Positions 33,450 through 45,400 of a stretch of DNA of 64,000 nucleotides are shown one piece after another (within the stretch, counting starts at the first letter, position 1; every line of letters begins with the position of its first letter). Made by a program: the position numbers and the translations under genes. Below the pieces are notes generated by a model. It was given only the letters and a program-made list of their open reading frames with translations. It did no database searches and was not told the origin of the DNA. Source of the stretch: Paralithodes platypus (lineage: Eukaryota; Arthropoda; Malacostraca; Decapoda; Lithodidae). The stretch spans positions 462,859 through 526,858 of the forward strand of contig JAVRFV010002319.1 in assembly GCA_032716605.1 (NCBI GenBank). The letters run 5' to 3'.

Positions 33450-36400
33450 CAAATCCAAAACTTTGAATGTATTTCTATGCAAACAGCTCGTAGCATACGC
33501 AATTAAATTTTTCAGATTTAGAGGAACTAGTGTTTTACAGAAAATTATGATGTTGATTGGCATAACAGAATCTTGGCTCAATACACAAGATAGAGACTTT
33601 TTAGGCAGAGTAAATATCACTTCCCGGTTATGTAATGTTTTGAGAACAGCCGAATAAAATAAAAATGGAAGGTGGCTTTTTAATTTTATATCAAGAAAGT
33701 CTTAACCCTGACCCTCGTGTCAAAACCTCAAATTGTGGAACGTCGAACACAGTCTTTTGGATGCTAATGAAAGAATAAATAAAGGTACAACACTAATACG
33801 TGCGTTGAATATACAAGACCTATCCAGCTCAATCAGTGCAAACTGACCCGAGAAATTTACGAACAAATATGCAGATGTAAGTAACTCACAAGATACCGTA
33901 TCTTTTTGGCGACTTTAATTTTACCTGTGGACCAAGTGGGGGCGATACTCTTACTTCACACTCCGGACATGACTTGTATACGAACTTGCAAGAGAGTTCG
34001 CGTTATCCAATTTTGTTCGAAATGGCCGACCCGTGGTAATAACGTTCTATGACATTGTACTTGGCACAAAAACAAAAAGAAGAATTGATAGAGAATTTTG
34101 AATGTTGGTTGATGAATTCAGTAACAGCGACCATCACGTACGAATAACTTTCAACTTTAAAGTTATACTTAGTAACGAACCAAATAGTAGCATCGAAAAA
34201 AGTCCCTAATTTCACGAAAGCAAACTTCCATAAACTTAGAGCTATGTTTAAAGAAACTGACTGGAGGCTTTTTAATTAACAATAACGACATAAATACATC
34301 TTGGAAGTTATTTTCCGAAACCACTTACCTAAAAGCAAGTGCAAGACTGCATACCATCGTAAAATACGGCGTCCTAGGCCATAGATAATAAGCCCAAATG
34401 GTGGAATAAAGATATTTCAAACTGCCCTGCTTGCTAAAAAAATTTGCTAATGATAGATTAAAATCCTCCTCACAAAATGAAGTAAGAACGGGTGAAATTT
34501 GTAGAGCTACGACGCAAAGCCAACAGTTTCATTAAGGCAAAGTAAAAGCCCTTAGAGTTTACATATTGCGCAATCAAAGTTAAAACAAACCCGACAGAAT
34601 TCTATAGTTATATCAGAAAGAAAAAAGTAGTTACTTCAACTGTTGGAACCGTTAGTCCGCTGAAAAAGGAGAATACACCAAAGACGAAGTACAAATGAGT
34701 AATGCCCTCAATACCTTCTTTGCATCCTTTTTGTACAACAGAAGACCTCAGTGATATCCCTACCAACACATCGCCGATTCAGATCTGATAATTCCCCATA
34801 TGTTCTAAAGCAATATCACCGTTACAGAGAGAGAAGTATTGAATGTGTTTAGATACCTCCAGGTAAATAAAACGCCAGGTACCTGATACAATCCTTCGCC
34901 TAGAGTTTCTAAGAGGAAGCTAAGAAATGAAGCTCTCCAAACCACTGACATTACGTATTCAATAAATCCCTTGCAGTCTGGCAAAAAACTATGGTGATCA
35001 AGTGGAAGCTAGCCAACGTAACACCAAATATTCAAAAAGTCAGCAAATCCCTACCCAGTTAACTATCCCGTCCAATTAGCTTAACCTCAGTTGTAGTGTA
35101 AAATGCTAGAAACGGTCATACGAGACAGACTCGTAACATTCACCTTAGAGGAAAATAACATACTTAAAGATAGCTCAACACCCGGGCTTTTCCCGTAAAA
35201 AAAAACGTTCCTGTTTAAAAACAAACCTCTTAGACTTCTTCCACGATATCCTCCACCTCTAACGATGAGAGTTAAAGGCTGTAGATATTATATAAAGACC
35301 TTGATTTTCAAAAGGCCCTTTGACAAAGTTCGCCCCCACAAACGTTTTACCTGCTAAAACTAAAGCGTCATGGAAATACAAGACGGTGTGTTGAAATGGA
35401 TAGAAAATTGGCTGCAGCAACAGAAAGCAAAGGGTAGTCATAAACGGTAAGGCATCATAAATGGACCAAATGTAAGTAGCGGGGTACCCCAGGGATCGGT
35501 CACTAGGACCAATTCCTCTTTCTAAATTTACCATCAAAACGACATAGATGAGTGGTCTCACCCTGCACAACTCAAAATTTGCTGACGATACAAAAATTGC
35601 AAATAGCGTACTCTCAAAAGAACAGTTGACGATATGCAACACAATCTAGAATACATTGTCATGTTGGGCCCAAATTTGGCAAATGAGTTTTTCAATGCGG
35701 ATAAATGTAAAGTACTACATGTCGGATACTCCTAAATGAGAAAGCAAACCTATTCGATGAATGGCACTCAGCTTACGAATGTAAACCGAGAAACTGAATC
35801 TGGGAGTAACAATAGCGAGTACGGTAACCTAAAAACCGAGTCAACAAATGTTTCAGAAGTTGTTAAGAAGGCAAAACAAAATAATTGGGCTTTATAGGCA
35901 TGTCATTTGAGCATAAATCCAAAGAAGTTATCCTCACCCTTTACAATTCCTTAGTTCCGCCGCTCTTCTGGCATCCTTGCGTTTAAAATCCTGGTGCCCT
36001 TATTAACCAAAAAGATATAAACAAGCTAGAACGAGTTCAACGTAGATGTTACCAAAAATGATACCTAGCCTAAAGACCAAACCCATACGAAGAGCGATCT
36101 TAGAGAATTAAAATCTATTTCCTTTAACCCATTCAGATTAAGAGGTGGACTTACATTCAAGTGGTTCAAAATCAGCAAAGGCATCGACAATATGAGAGAC
36201 TGTAGTAAGTACGGTCACTATCGAACCATCTAATTACACGCGGGAAAACAGGTGCAAAATTATTGGTAAATCTTTTAACTCCGCAACGAATCTAAGGGGG
36301 GGGTGATTTGCTTCTTCAATTCAGTTGTCAACTTGTGGAATGGGCTTCTCCTCCGAGACGTTATAGACTTGCAAGACCGTTGATTCATTTAAATTATTCC

Positions 36401-36470
36401 GCCTAGACAAATATCTCGCATCAAACCCGTCGCCTGTGACTGCGTTTGTAAATGAATAATTTTTAATTCT
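33450..36470 (+). pseudogene. LINE-A ORF2: AP endonuclease plus reverse transcriptase, multiply frameshifted
   Basis: The endonuclease is marked by GITESWLNTQDRD (about 33560-33598) and a downstream FGDFNF-like block near 33906. RT is recognisable by near-identity to copy 1: MSNALNTFF (34697), NYRPISLTS region (about 35060), LDFQKAF region (about 35300), GVPQGSV region (about 35480), and LLTIQ / FADDTKI (about 35576). The thumb block is at about 36040-36130, and the C-terminal VNLWNGLL block and LDKYLASNPSPVT at about 36335-36440. Dozens of frameshifts make it nonfunctional as assembled. Confidence 0.8.
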
Positions 36471-36681
36471 CCCCTCAGTTACTAACCTGCATATGTCCCC
36501 TACTAACTTCCTAGTTCCTGCCACGTTAGTGGCAGGGCAGTATTTCCCTTTCCATTCCAATGTTCCCTTACCCACTCTAAACCATGTTTTGGTCACTTGA
36601 TCCGCAGTGTTTTGGAGGACAAGCAACCTAGAAGGGTCACTAGACCGGTTGTTTGCTTGATTTCCTTTGTACTCCTTTGTA

Positions 36682-36781
36682 NNNNNNNNNNNNNNNNNNN
36701 NNNNNNNNNNNNNNNNNNNNNNNNNNNNNNNNNNNNNNNNNNNNNNNNNNNNNNNNNNNNNNNNNNNNNNNNNNNNNNNNN
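36682..36781. other. Assembly gap (100 N)
   Basis: Exactly 100 N, a standard placeholder for a gap of unknown size. It lies between a plus-strand LINE-A 3' UTR and a minus-strand LINE-A RT fragment. Confidence 1.
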
Positions 36782-37856
36782 TGCATATCGTCAACTTGTT
36801 CTTCTGAGAGTACGCTATTTGCTAATTTTTGTATCGTCAGAAAATTTTGAGATTGTACAGGTGAGACCCTCATCTATGTGTTGATGTAAATTAGAAAGAG
36901 AATTGGTCCTAGTACCGATCCCTGGGGTACCCCGCTACTTACATTGGTCCATTTAGATGCCTTACCGTTTATGACTACTCTTTGCTTTCTGTCGCTGAGC
37001 CAATTTTCTATCCATTTCAACACACCGTCTTGTATTCCATGCGCTTTTAGTTTTAGCAGTAAACGTTTGTGTGGAACTTTGTCAAAGGCCTTTTGAAAAT
37101 CAAGGGTATATAATATCTACAGCTTTACTCTTATCGTAGAGGTTGAGGATATCGTGGAAGAAGTCTAAGAGGTTTGTTAAACAGAAACGTTTTTTACGAA
37201 AGCCGTGTTGAGTATCTTTAAGTATGTTATTTTCCACTAAGTGATTTACGAATCTGTCTCTTATGAAGTTTCTAGCATTTTACATACAACTGAGGTTAAG
37301 CTAATTGGACGATAGTTACTGGGTAGGGATTTGCTGCCTTTTTTGAATATCGGTGGTGTTACGTTGGCTAGCTTCCACTGATCAGGCATAGTTCCAGACT
37401 GCAAGGATTTATTGAATAGCAATGTCAGTGGTTTAGAGAGCTCATCCTTAGCTTCCTTTAGGACTCTAGGTGAGATTGTATCAGGTCCTGGCGTTTTATT
37501 TACCTTGAGTTTATCTAAACAATTCAATACTTCTCTCTCTGTAACGGTGATATTGCTTAGAACATCTGAATTATCAATCTGAATCGGGGGTCGTGTAGGG
37601 ATATCACTGAGGTCTTCCGTTGTAAAAACTGATGCAAAGAAGGTATTGAGGGCATTACTCATTTGTACTTCGTCTTTGGTGTATTCTCCATATTCATCGA
37701 CTAACGGGCCAACAGTTGAAGTAAATACTTTTTCTTTCTGATATAACTATAGAATTCTTTCGGGTTTGTTTTACTTTGATTCGCAATATGTAACTCTAGG
37801 GTCTTTTTACTTTGCTTAATTAACTTTTTTGGCTTTGCGTCGTAGCTCATTTTGTG

Positions 37857-37858
<2 letters not shown>
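36782..37858 (-). mobile_element. LINE-A copy 5, RT fragment
   Basis: The minus strand encodes, from 37662 downward, [20 protein letters not shown] through NKTPGPDTIS and [12 protein letters not shown]. After a frameshift near 37260 it continues through the [12 protein letters not shown] and [10 protein letters not shown] regions to the FADDTKI region at about 36830, ending at the gap. Sequence quality is high here (few indels), in contrast to copy 3 on the other side of the gap. The sense 5' edge (CACAAAATGAGCTACG) is fused to a (CACG)n/(CA)n tract. Confidence 0.9.
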
Positions 37859-37892
<34 letters not shown>

Positions 37893-37907
37893 TGTGTGTG
37901 TGTGTGT
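37855..37907. repeat. (TGCG)n(TG)n microsatellite
   Basis: About 40 bp of GTGC/TGCG repeats then TG. It separates the 5' edge of LINE-A copy 5 from the 3' end of LINE-C. Confidence 0.95.
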
Positions 37908-38005
37908 ATTTACCTATTTGTATTTACCTATTTGTAGTATACAGGAGTTGAGCTTTTTAGGCTCGTATTGTCCCGCTTCCTGAGTTACAATTATCTAACT
38001 TTGCC

Positions 38006-40830
38006 TTAAAAAATATGAATGTTTTTGGCACACACCACTTCCTCTTCCAACTGATTCCACTTACTTATACTTCTGTAAGGGAAACTATACTTTCTCACAT
38101 CTCCTTTACATCTTCCTTTCATTAGTTTATATCTATGCCCCCTAGTTCTACCATTATCTTTCACAATATAACCCTTCTTGTCCACCTTTTCGAGTCCTCT
38201 CACACATTTGTACATCATAATCATATCGCCTCTCTCCCTCCTATCCATTAGAGATGGTAAATCTAATTTCTTTAATCTCTCCTCATATGGTAATTCTCTC
38301 AGTTCTGGTATCATCCTAGTTGCAGCTCTCTGAACTTCTCCAGCTTCTTTATATGCTTTTTTAGATGTGGTGCCCACACCACTGCCTCATACTCCAGTCT
38401 TGGTCTCACCAATGTTTTTATTATTTTCTCCAGCATCTCCTCGTTTATATAGTTTAAAGCTATTTATATTCTGTTTAACATCCCATATGTTTCTCCCACT
38501 ATCTTATTAATATGATTCTCAGGTGAAAGATCACTCCTAACAGTTATCCCTAAGTCCTTTTCTTTCTCTGATGGGTTAATAGTGTTTTCTCCTAACTTAT
38601 ATTCCGTATGAGGCCTTCTTTTACTTACTCCCATTTCCACTACATGACATTTATTTGTGTTAAATTCCATTTTCCACTTCTTGCTCCATTGATCTATCCT
38701 ATCCAAATCCCTCTGTAATTCCCTACCACTGTTTTCATCTTCTATACGCTTCATGATCTTGGCATCATCTGCAAACATATTCATATATGCATTTATATCC
38801 TTTGGCATGTCGTTTAAGTATATTAGAAACATTATGGGAGCCAGCACCGGGAACTCCACTTGTGACATCTTTCCACGTAGAAAATTTATCTCTGATAGTA
38901 GTCCTCATCTGTCTCCCTGAAAGATAGTCCTCCATCCAATTTAACAAAAACTACCCTGAATCCCTCCATACTCTTTTAATTTCCACTTCAGCCTGCTATG
39001 CGATACTCTGTCAAAAGCTTTCTTCATGTGCATATTAACGCAAATCCACCCATCCATCTCTCTCTTGTAATATGTCAACCACTTTGTCATAAAAACTGAG
39101 TAGATTTGTAACACATGAGGTACCCCCCCTGAATCCAAATTGCCTGTTAGATAGTAGATTATTCTTTTCCAAGTAAATCATCCATCTTTTCTTAATTATT
39201 TTCTCACAGATTTTGCACACTATACTAGTAAGTGACACAGGTCGATAATTCAATGGATGTTCCCTGTTCCCACCTTTATAAATCGGTACAATGTTGGCTC
39301 TCTTCCAGTCCATTGGTAATTTTCCCCACTTCCAGAGAGTATTTTCATTATCTCATATAAGGGTTTCACTAGTTCGTCAGCCACATTCTTTCAAAATCCA
39401 TCCCGCTACATTGTCAGGTCCCCACTGCTTTTTTCACATCTAGTCCTTTCATTATTTCTACTAGCTCCTCTGGGAGAAAATTAGTCTCTCCCAGTTTATC
39501 ACTAATTTCATCTAACGCTTCTTCTTCAAAGTTATCATCTTTAGTATATACTGAGTGTAGTGTATTGTTCATAATTTCACACATATTCTGGTCGTCATCA
39601 TAAGTGGTCCCCTCAACCTTCACCTGACTATTCTATCCCTTACCTTCATTTTACTATTTATAAACCTATAGAACAGCTTAGGATCACTCTTACATTTTTT
39701 CACAATGTTCTTCTCATATTCTCTGGCTTCTTGTCTCCTGATTGCAGCATATACATTTCTTATCTCTTGTATCTGTTCCAAGTTTCTCTATTACACCTTT
39801 TCTAGCTGCCTTCCATGCTTGGTCTCTCTTTTGCCTTGGGCTTTCCTACATTTTTCATTAAACCAATCCTTTTCCTTCGCCGACCTATTACCTTGTTTAG
39901 GGACATAGTTATTAAGTCCTTCTCCATATATTGTTTTAAATACTCCATACTTCTCGTCTACACTATTTCTCTGATGTATTTCACTCCAGTCAACATCTCT
40001 AAAGTATTGTCTCAGTGATTGGTAGTATCCTTTTGCATAGTCAAACCTAGTTTCCTTGTGCTCCTCCCTCTCCTCCATATTGGAATAACCCAATAGGATT
40101 TCTATATCCATTACAACGTGATCGCTCTTGCCTAAAGGTGGTAAGTATTTTATATCAGAAATTACATCTGGGTCTCTAGTAAACATTAGGTCCAATCTGT
40201 ATGCTTCATCATTTCCCCTTCTTCTTGTATTTTCCTTTATATTTTGCACCAATAAATTTTCTGTTACCATATCCAGTAGCCTATACCCCCACGAGTTCAC
40301 GTTTCTACCAGCTTCTCTCTGCTCCCAATCCACCTCTTTACAGTTGAAGTCCCCTACTATAATTAATTCATTGTTTCTACGAGTTAATTTTTCAATACAA
40401 ATAATCATCTCATCTTTGATAAATTTGTATTCCTCCTCTTCCCAAGCCCCTGTGTAGGGCGGCATGTAGGCCACTACAATATCCGCCTTTTGGTTGTCAT
40501 CATCTGTCAATTCTACTGCTAATATTTCCGCTTTACTATTATTCAGATCAATCATTCTTGTTTTCAATTTATTATGTGTAAGAATTAGCACCCCTCCCCC
40601 CATCTTGTCTTCTCTATCCCTTCTCCAGATATTATAGTTGTTCCATCCCATTCCCTCCAAACTTATCCCTTTATTTAGTTAGGTTTCACATAGACACAAT
40701 ATTAAGGGCTCTTCCTGTCTGATGTAATAATTTATTTCTAATTTCTTTGATAGCAGCCCATCCACATTGCTATAGACCATCTTGCACCTGTTGCTTTTAC
40801 CATTTTGATTGATATTCCCTGTCTTTATCC
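38006..40830 (-). pseudogene. LINE-C ORF2: endonuclease and reverse transcriptase
   Basis: The endonuclease is largely open (289 codons from 40660): GGGVLILTHNKLKT, VVAYMPPYTGAW, the metal-binding GDFNCKEVDWEQ, LDLMFTRDPDV and the terminal GKSDHVVMDI. An in-frame TAA lies just upstream in LCLCET-stop-LNKG. The RT continues in shifting frames: NYRPVSLTSIVC (39250), RQFGFRGGTSCVTNL, KKAFDRVSHSRLKWKL (about 39000), DVTSGVP (about 38870), FADDAKIM (about 38770) and KWKMEFNTNKCHV. The tail has QRAATRMIPELRELPYEERL and ends KWNQLEEEVV. The frameshifts at about 39640, 39040, 38940, 38860 and 38460 are few enough that the copy is probably moderately young. Confidence 0.88.
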
Positions 40831-40839
40831 TACTATTTT

Positions 40840-41979
40840 CCCCTTCCTGTTGCACCTCTTCCCTCCAATCCTTCTTCCTGTACCACCACTTCTTTTCTCC
40901 CCCCCTCCCCCCCGGCTATCCTCTCCCCCTTCTTTCAGGTGCCACTTCCTTACTTTCCCATCCATGTTTCTGTAGAAAAAAAGCCCTTCTCCACTTTCTG
41001 ACTCTATTATCGTTCTTTTCTTTGACTTCTCTATTTATTTCTCTAAATTTTTCCCTCTCTTCCGCATTTAAATCTTTCCTTAGTTTAACATTTCTGTATT
41101 CCCCCTCCTGACTTAACTTCCAGCTGGATCTGAGTACCTCCTCTGCTACCTTTGGTTGACTTAAATCTAATCTTCATTGGCCTCATTTCTCCTTTCTTGT
41201 ATTTCCCTAGTCCTCCACCAATCCTCTCCCTCTGTCTTCCAACCCTCCTTATCTTGTCTAGCTATCACATCAAGCATCTTCTCACCTTTCTTCATCTCCA
41301 CACCCTTTCTCGTATTTCTATCTAATATTTCCCCTTCTACATCTCCCCAAACATAATTACACATCTCTTCTTATCAATTAATTTCACTGCCCTGTTTCTC
41401 ATTTTGTCTGATGGCATTAACTACCCTCTTGTTCAGGTTCTCGTCCTGCTGTCCCTTTTGCTCCTCAATAATTGCTTTTAGTTGTACCTCTGCTTCACCC
41501 ACTCGATCACCCCAGACATTTTTCATTTGAGATACCTCTTCCTCCATTTTTTGTGTCCTGTCCTGATTTGTTTCCACTCCTTGTTTTAGCCAAGCATTCT
41601 CCTCCCTCAATTCACGAATCTCTCTCTCAGCCCTCTCCTTATACCCATCATCTATCTCTTTCACTCTCTCATTTAAATGTTCTTTGTATTCCTTAATCTG
41701 TTCTTTTAAAGCCACATTCTCAGATACCAATTCGTTGACCCTAGCAGTTAGATCATTTAAACCCTCCCCCGGGACACAGCTCTTTTCCACTACAGTCCCA
41801 ATGGTCTTCCTCCACCCCTCCATTTCCTTTCTCCACTTTATCAGCCCCATCAGATTCCTGTTCAGGAAGATGATCTGGTCCTCCTTACCTTCAGGAAAGC
41901 CTGAATAATCCCCTTCCTCGTCATAAAAACATTCCCCACTCATATCCGTGGCTTCGATGTCAGCCATTGTTGTTGTCAT
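40840..41979 (-). pseudogene. LINE-C ORF1: acidic start and long coiled coil
   Basis: Met at 41979 opens an acidic N-terminus (DIEATDMSGECFYDEEGDYS). Residues from about 70 to 190 form a heptad-rich coiled coil (ELVSENVALKEQIKEYKEHL; EREIRELREENAWLKQGVE). Two adjacent in-frame stops (TGA TAA, 41370-41375) interrupt it. The same frame then stays open to 41167, and downstream frames hold basic, Lys/Glu-rich remnants (RKDLN, EREKFREINREV) to about 40840. It probably bound RNA as a multimer, by analogy with LINE ORF1 proteins. No zinc knuckle is visible. Confidence 0.7.
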
Positions 41980-42016
41980 GTGACGTCACCAGCCTTACCA
42001 GCTGATTTCTCAAAAC

Positions 42017-42666
42017 AAACTCTCTAAGTAAAACTCTCTTTTAAGTATCTGGGCAGTGTGTTGAGTAAGATGGGACTATAGATGAAGAGGTGCGGGAGAG
42101 GGTTACAACAGGGGAAGAGGGTTGTAGGAACGCTAAAAGCAGTAACAAGAAATAGGGTGGTCAGTATGGAAGTGAAGAAGTCCTTGCATGACAGTGTGGT
42201 AATCCCGACACTGACTTACGGAAGCGAAGCATGTACGTTGGTTGAGAGACTCAGACCAAGAGTGAGAGCAGTGAAAATGAATTACTTAAGGAGTGCGTGC
42301 GGAGTTACATGGAGGGATAGACAGACTAATGAGGAAGTAAGAAGGAGGTGTGGTGTGGAGGTAGATGTGCTGGAAAGTGTGAAAAGGAACAACTTGAGAT
42401 GGTTCGGCCATATGGAACGTATGGAAAGCGAGAGAATGACTTAAGAGGGTGTACGAGAGCGAGGTGGAGGGACAGAGGGGGAGAGGTAGACCGAATATGG
42501 AGGTGGAAGGATGGAGTGAGGAACTACATGAACGAAGGCCGTGCCGGTTGGCGGGCGGCGCGTCGACTCCCTGGGGACAGAGGTGCATGGGGGCAGTTCG
42601 TTCGTGGCCACCCCTTCGGGGATCACGGCGTCAGGCAATAGATAGATAGATAGAAACTCTCTAAGT
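42017..42666 (+). mobile_element. LINE-E copy 2 (RTE-like) with 13-bp target duplication
   Basis: The direct repeat AAACTCTCTAAGT at 42017-42029 and 42654-42666 brackets a 5'-truncated insert (42030-42653). It encodes YLGSVLSK, a long open stretch with QGKRVVGTLKAVTRN, KKSLHDSVVIPTLTYGSEA, RRRCGVEVDVLESVKRNN and LRWFGHMERMESERMT, one frameshift near 42440, then a C-terminus ending GDHGVRQ-stop and a (GATA)n tail. An in-frame TAG near 42077 and the truncation remove function. The clean target duplication shows it inserted into the LINE-C 5' flank. Confidence 0.9.
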
Positions 42667-42905
42667 TTCGTTTAAACATTCATATTTTTAAATAGCTTTG
42701 ACTGAACACTTTCCTGTAATAATATTATTAGCGGGACAATACACAATAATTTCCTGTATACCGGTACCCCACTTTAGGCAAGTCAGATGGTAGTTTGACG
42801 AGCGCCAGCCAACGACGTCCGCTCCCACTCGTCTCTCGTGTGTGTGTGTGTGTGTGTGTGGTATGTAATGTGTGTGTGTGTGTGTGATTGTGGTGTGTGT
42901 GTGTG

Positions 42906-42956
<51 letters not shown>

Positions 42957-43429
42957 CCTATGTATATATATATATCGTATAACTATTAAACAAATATATA
43001 ATAATTGCAATGACTGTAATAATATAGTTTTTGTAGAGACTCTCACTTTATACAATCTCATTGATTTACAAATATACTAGTAACAAATATACTAAATAGC
43101 AGCAAGGAGATATTATATTGAAACAGAAGGGTTGCATGTATACAGTATATAGGAAAGAAGACAAAATAAATGAAAGAGTGGGAGAAAATGTTAGGAAAGA
43201 ATAAAATACAAGGAATAGCAATAAATATATACAGGCATCATCAAGACAAAGGGATATAGTCAAACACAGACCTAAATAATCACCAACTGTATCTGTATAT
43301 GCAGGGAGATATCAAACAAAGCTGCATCATTGTCACAAGTAGAAACACAATGGAGAAACTGGGTTATTCTATCTATCTCTCTATCTAGTATCTATTGATA
43401 AGACAAAAATGTTATCAGTGGAACCTCCA
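42667..43429. other. Unassigned region with (TG)n at 42838-42955
   Basis: Interrupted TG/GT repeats of about 118 bp lie within AT-rich noncoding sequence. No gene is recognised. Confidence 0.6.
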
Positions 43430-44319
<890 letters not shown>

Positions 44320-44346
44320 GGGGGGGGGGGGGGGGGGGGGGGGGGG
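44320..44346. repeat. Poly(G) run
   Basis: About 26 consecutive G residues. The exact length in assemblies is usually unreliable. Confidence 0.9.
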
Positions 44347-44395
44347 AGTTAATAAAAGAATAAGGACAGGGTAATTGACAATAGATTATGGTTCA

Positions 44396-44720
44396 TTAAG
44401 GGGAGATCTCCACTCGAGGGATTTTTTTCTTGACCCATTTCTCCCTCATGTTTAGCCCCATTGCTTTTGATATTATAAAACGTTTGCCCCATTAGTTTAG
44501 CGATTTTAAGAACTTTCACCCCATATTAAGACCTTTCGTGCCATTCAGGTGTCAATTTTATCCTGGCGAGCGATAGCGAGCCTGTAATTTAAGAGGAACC
44601 GGCCTTCGGCCGAGACATTTTTCTACCGAAAAATGTACAAATTTATCTTGAAAGCGACTCCGGGGGTGTAATTTTAAGCTTGATGGAGGTCTAGGGAACA
44701 AACTAAATACCTCCCCTTAA
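44396..44720 (+). mobile_element. MITE-B copy 4
   Basis: TTAAGGGGAGATCTCCACTC at the left and ATACCTCCCCTTAA at the right, TTAA on both sides. The body is complete: GTTTAGCCCCATTGCTTTTG, CCTGGCGAGCGATAGCGAGC, GGCCTTCGGCC, TTTTTCTACCGAAAAATG. It is one of the best copies for a family consensus. Confidence 0.92.
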
Positions 44721-45185
44721 AGGTTTTGCATAATTAACGAAAGGCTTGGAGAAAAAGAGAGAACGACCACAGATGAAGACCAGGCAAAAGGTGGGGTATG
44801 GTAATATAGTATGTGAGACTTCATAATAGTGAGAACAATGTGTAATACAATAATGCTACTATGGTATGTTGTGGCATAGGCTTATACCGGATTTTTTTTC
44901 TTCTATGTGGATGAAGGAGACAAAAGGCATAAACTGCCTATGACGAGTGCCTCGCCCAGAGTTGAAAGAGTGAAAGGGCCAAAATCAAGGAATGTTAGAG
45001 CCAAAATGTCTGGACACACGGAGTTTGAATCAATTTAAGTCATAAAATGAGGGAAAGATGGATTCAGGGAGAGAGTTCCAGAGCTCAGCTGTTGAATAGA
45101 AGAAAGATTGGGAGCATAGTTTTACTCTTGAGTTAGAGAGTTGCACAGCATAGGGGTGGAATTGAGTTGCAAGACAGGTACTACG

Positions 45186-45400
45186 TACAGTCACGAACAT
45201 AAATACTGCGACACCAACCAGATAATGTACGCCCCTTCGTCTCAAAAGGTATTGTTAAACTTTTTATTCAAACTAACAATGATTTCTTTATTTCATTCTA
45301 GCTACCGTAAGATGATTTTATTCAGCATAGTATATACCTTTCGTGATGAAGGAGTTAAAGTTATTTGGTTGATGTGGCAGCATTTATGCTCGTGACTGTA
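45186..45400. mobile_element. Tc1/mariner-type MITE with TA target duplication
   Basis: The element 45188-45398 has inverted ends CAGTCACGAACATAAAT and ATTTATGCTCGTGACTG, flanked by TA on both sides (45186-45187 and 45399-45400). CAGT...ACTG ends with TA duplication are diagnostic of Tc1/mariner. At 211 bp it is too short for a transposase. It sits in LINE-B coding sequence. Confidence 0.92.

Larger units (their letters stand above)
32085..36681 (+). mobile_element. LINE-A copy 3, nearly full length (CR1-like), degraded by indels
   Basis: The order is a 5' segment of GTGAGTGAA repeats (32090-32155), ORF1 (from 32175), ORF2 endonuclease (about 33480-34450), RT (about 34690-36100), a C-terminal tail with FFNSVVNLWN (about 36318-36345) and a 3' UTR that runs into the assembly gap. 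Compared with copies 1, 2 and 5, 33.4-36.3 kb carries single-base insertions or deletions every few tens of bases. The protein can be followed only by hopping frames. This is either a very old copy or unpolished sequence. Confidence 0.85.
37908..42016 (-). mobile_element. LINE-C, nearly full-length CR1/L2-like element
   Basis: On the minus strand the order is a 5' UTR near 42016, ORF1 (41979 down to about 40840), ORF2 endonuclease (about 40810-39790), RT (about 39640-38460), a thumb/C-terminal tail (38377-38006), and a 3' end finishing in two or more ACAAATAGGTAAAT units. 3'-terminal short repeats in place of poly(A) are typical of CR1/L2-clade LINEs. Several frameshifts and stops interrupt ORF2, so it is inactive. 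LINE-E copy 2 is inserted at its 5' end. Confidence 0.88.

Noticed and set aside
41374..41979. Host coiled-coil protein of 201 residues
   Set aside because: It lies directly upstream of a same-strand endonuclease and RT, and its frame continues past two tandem stops. It is LINE-C ORF1.
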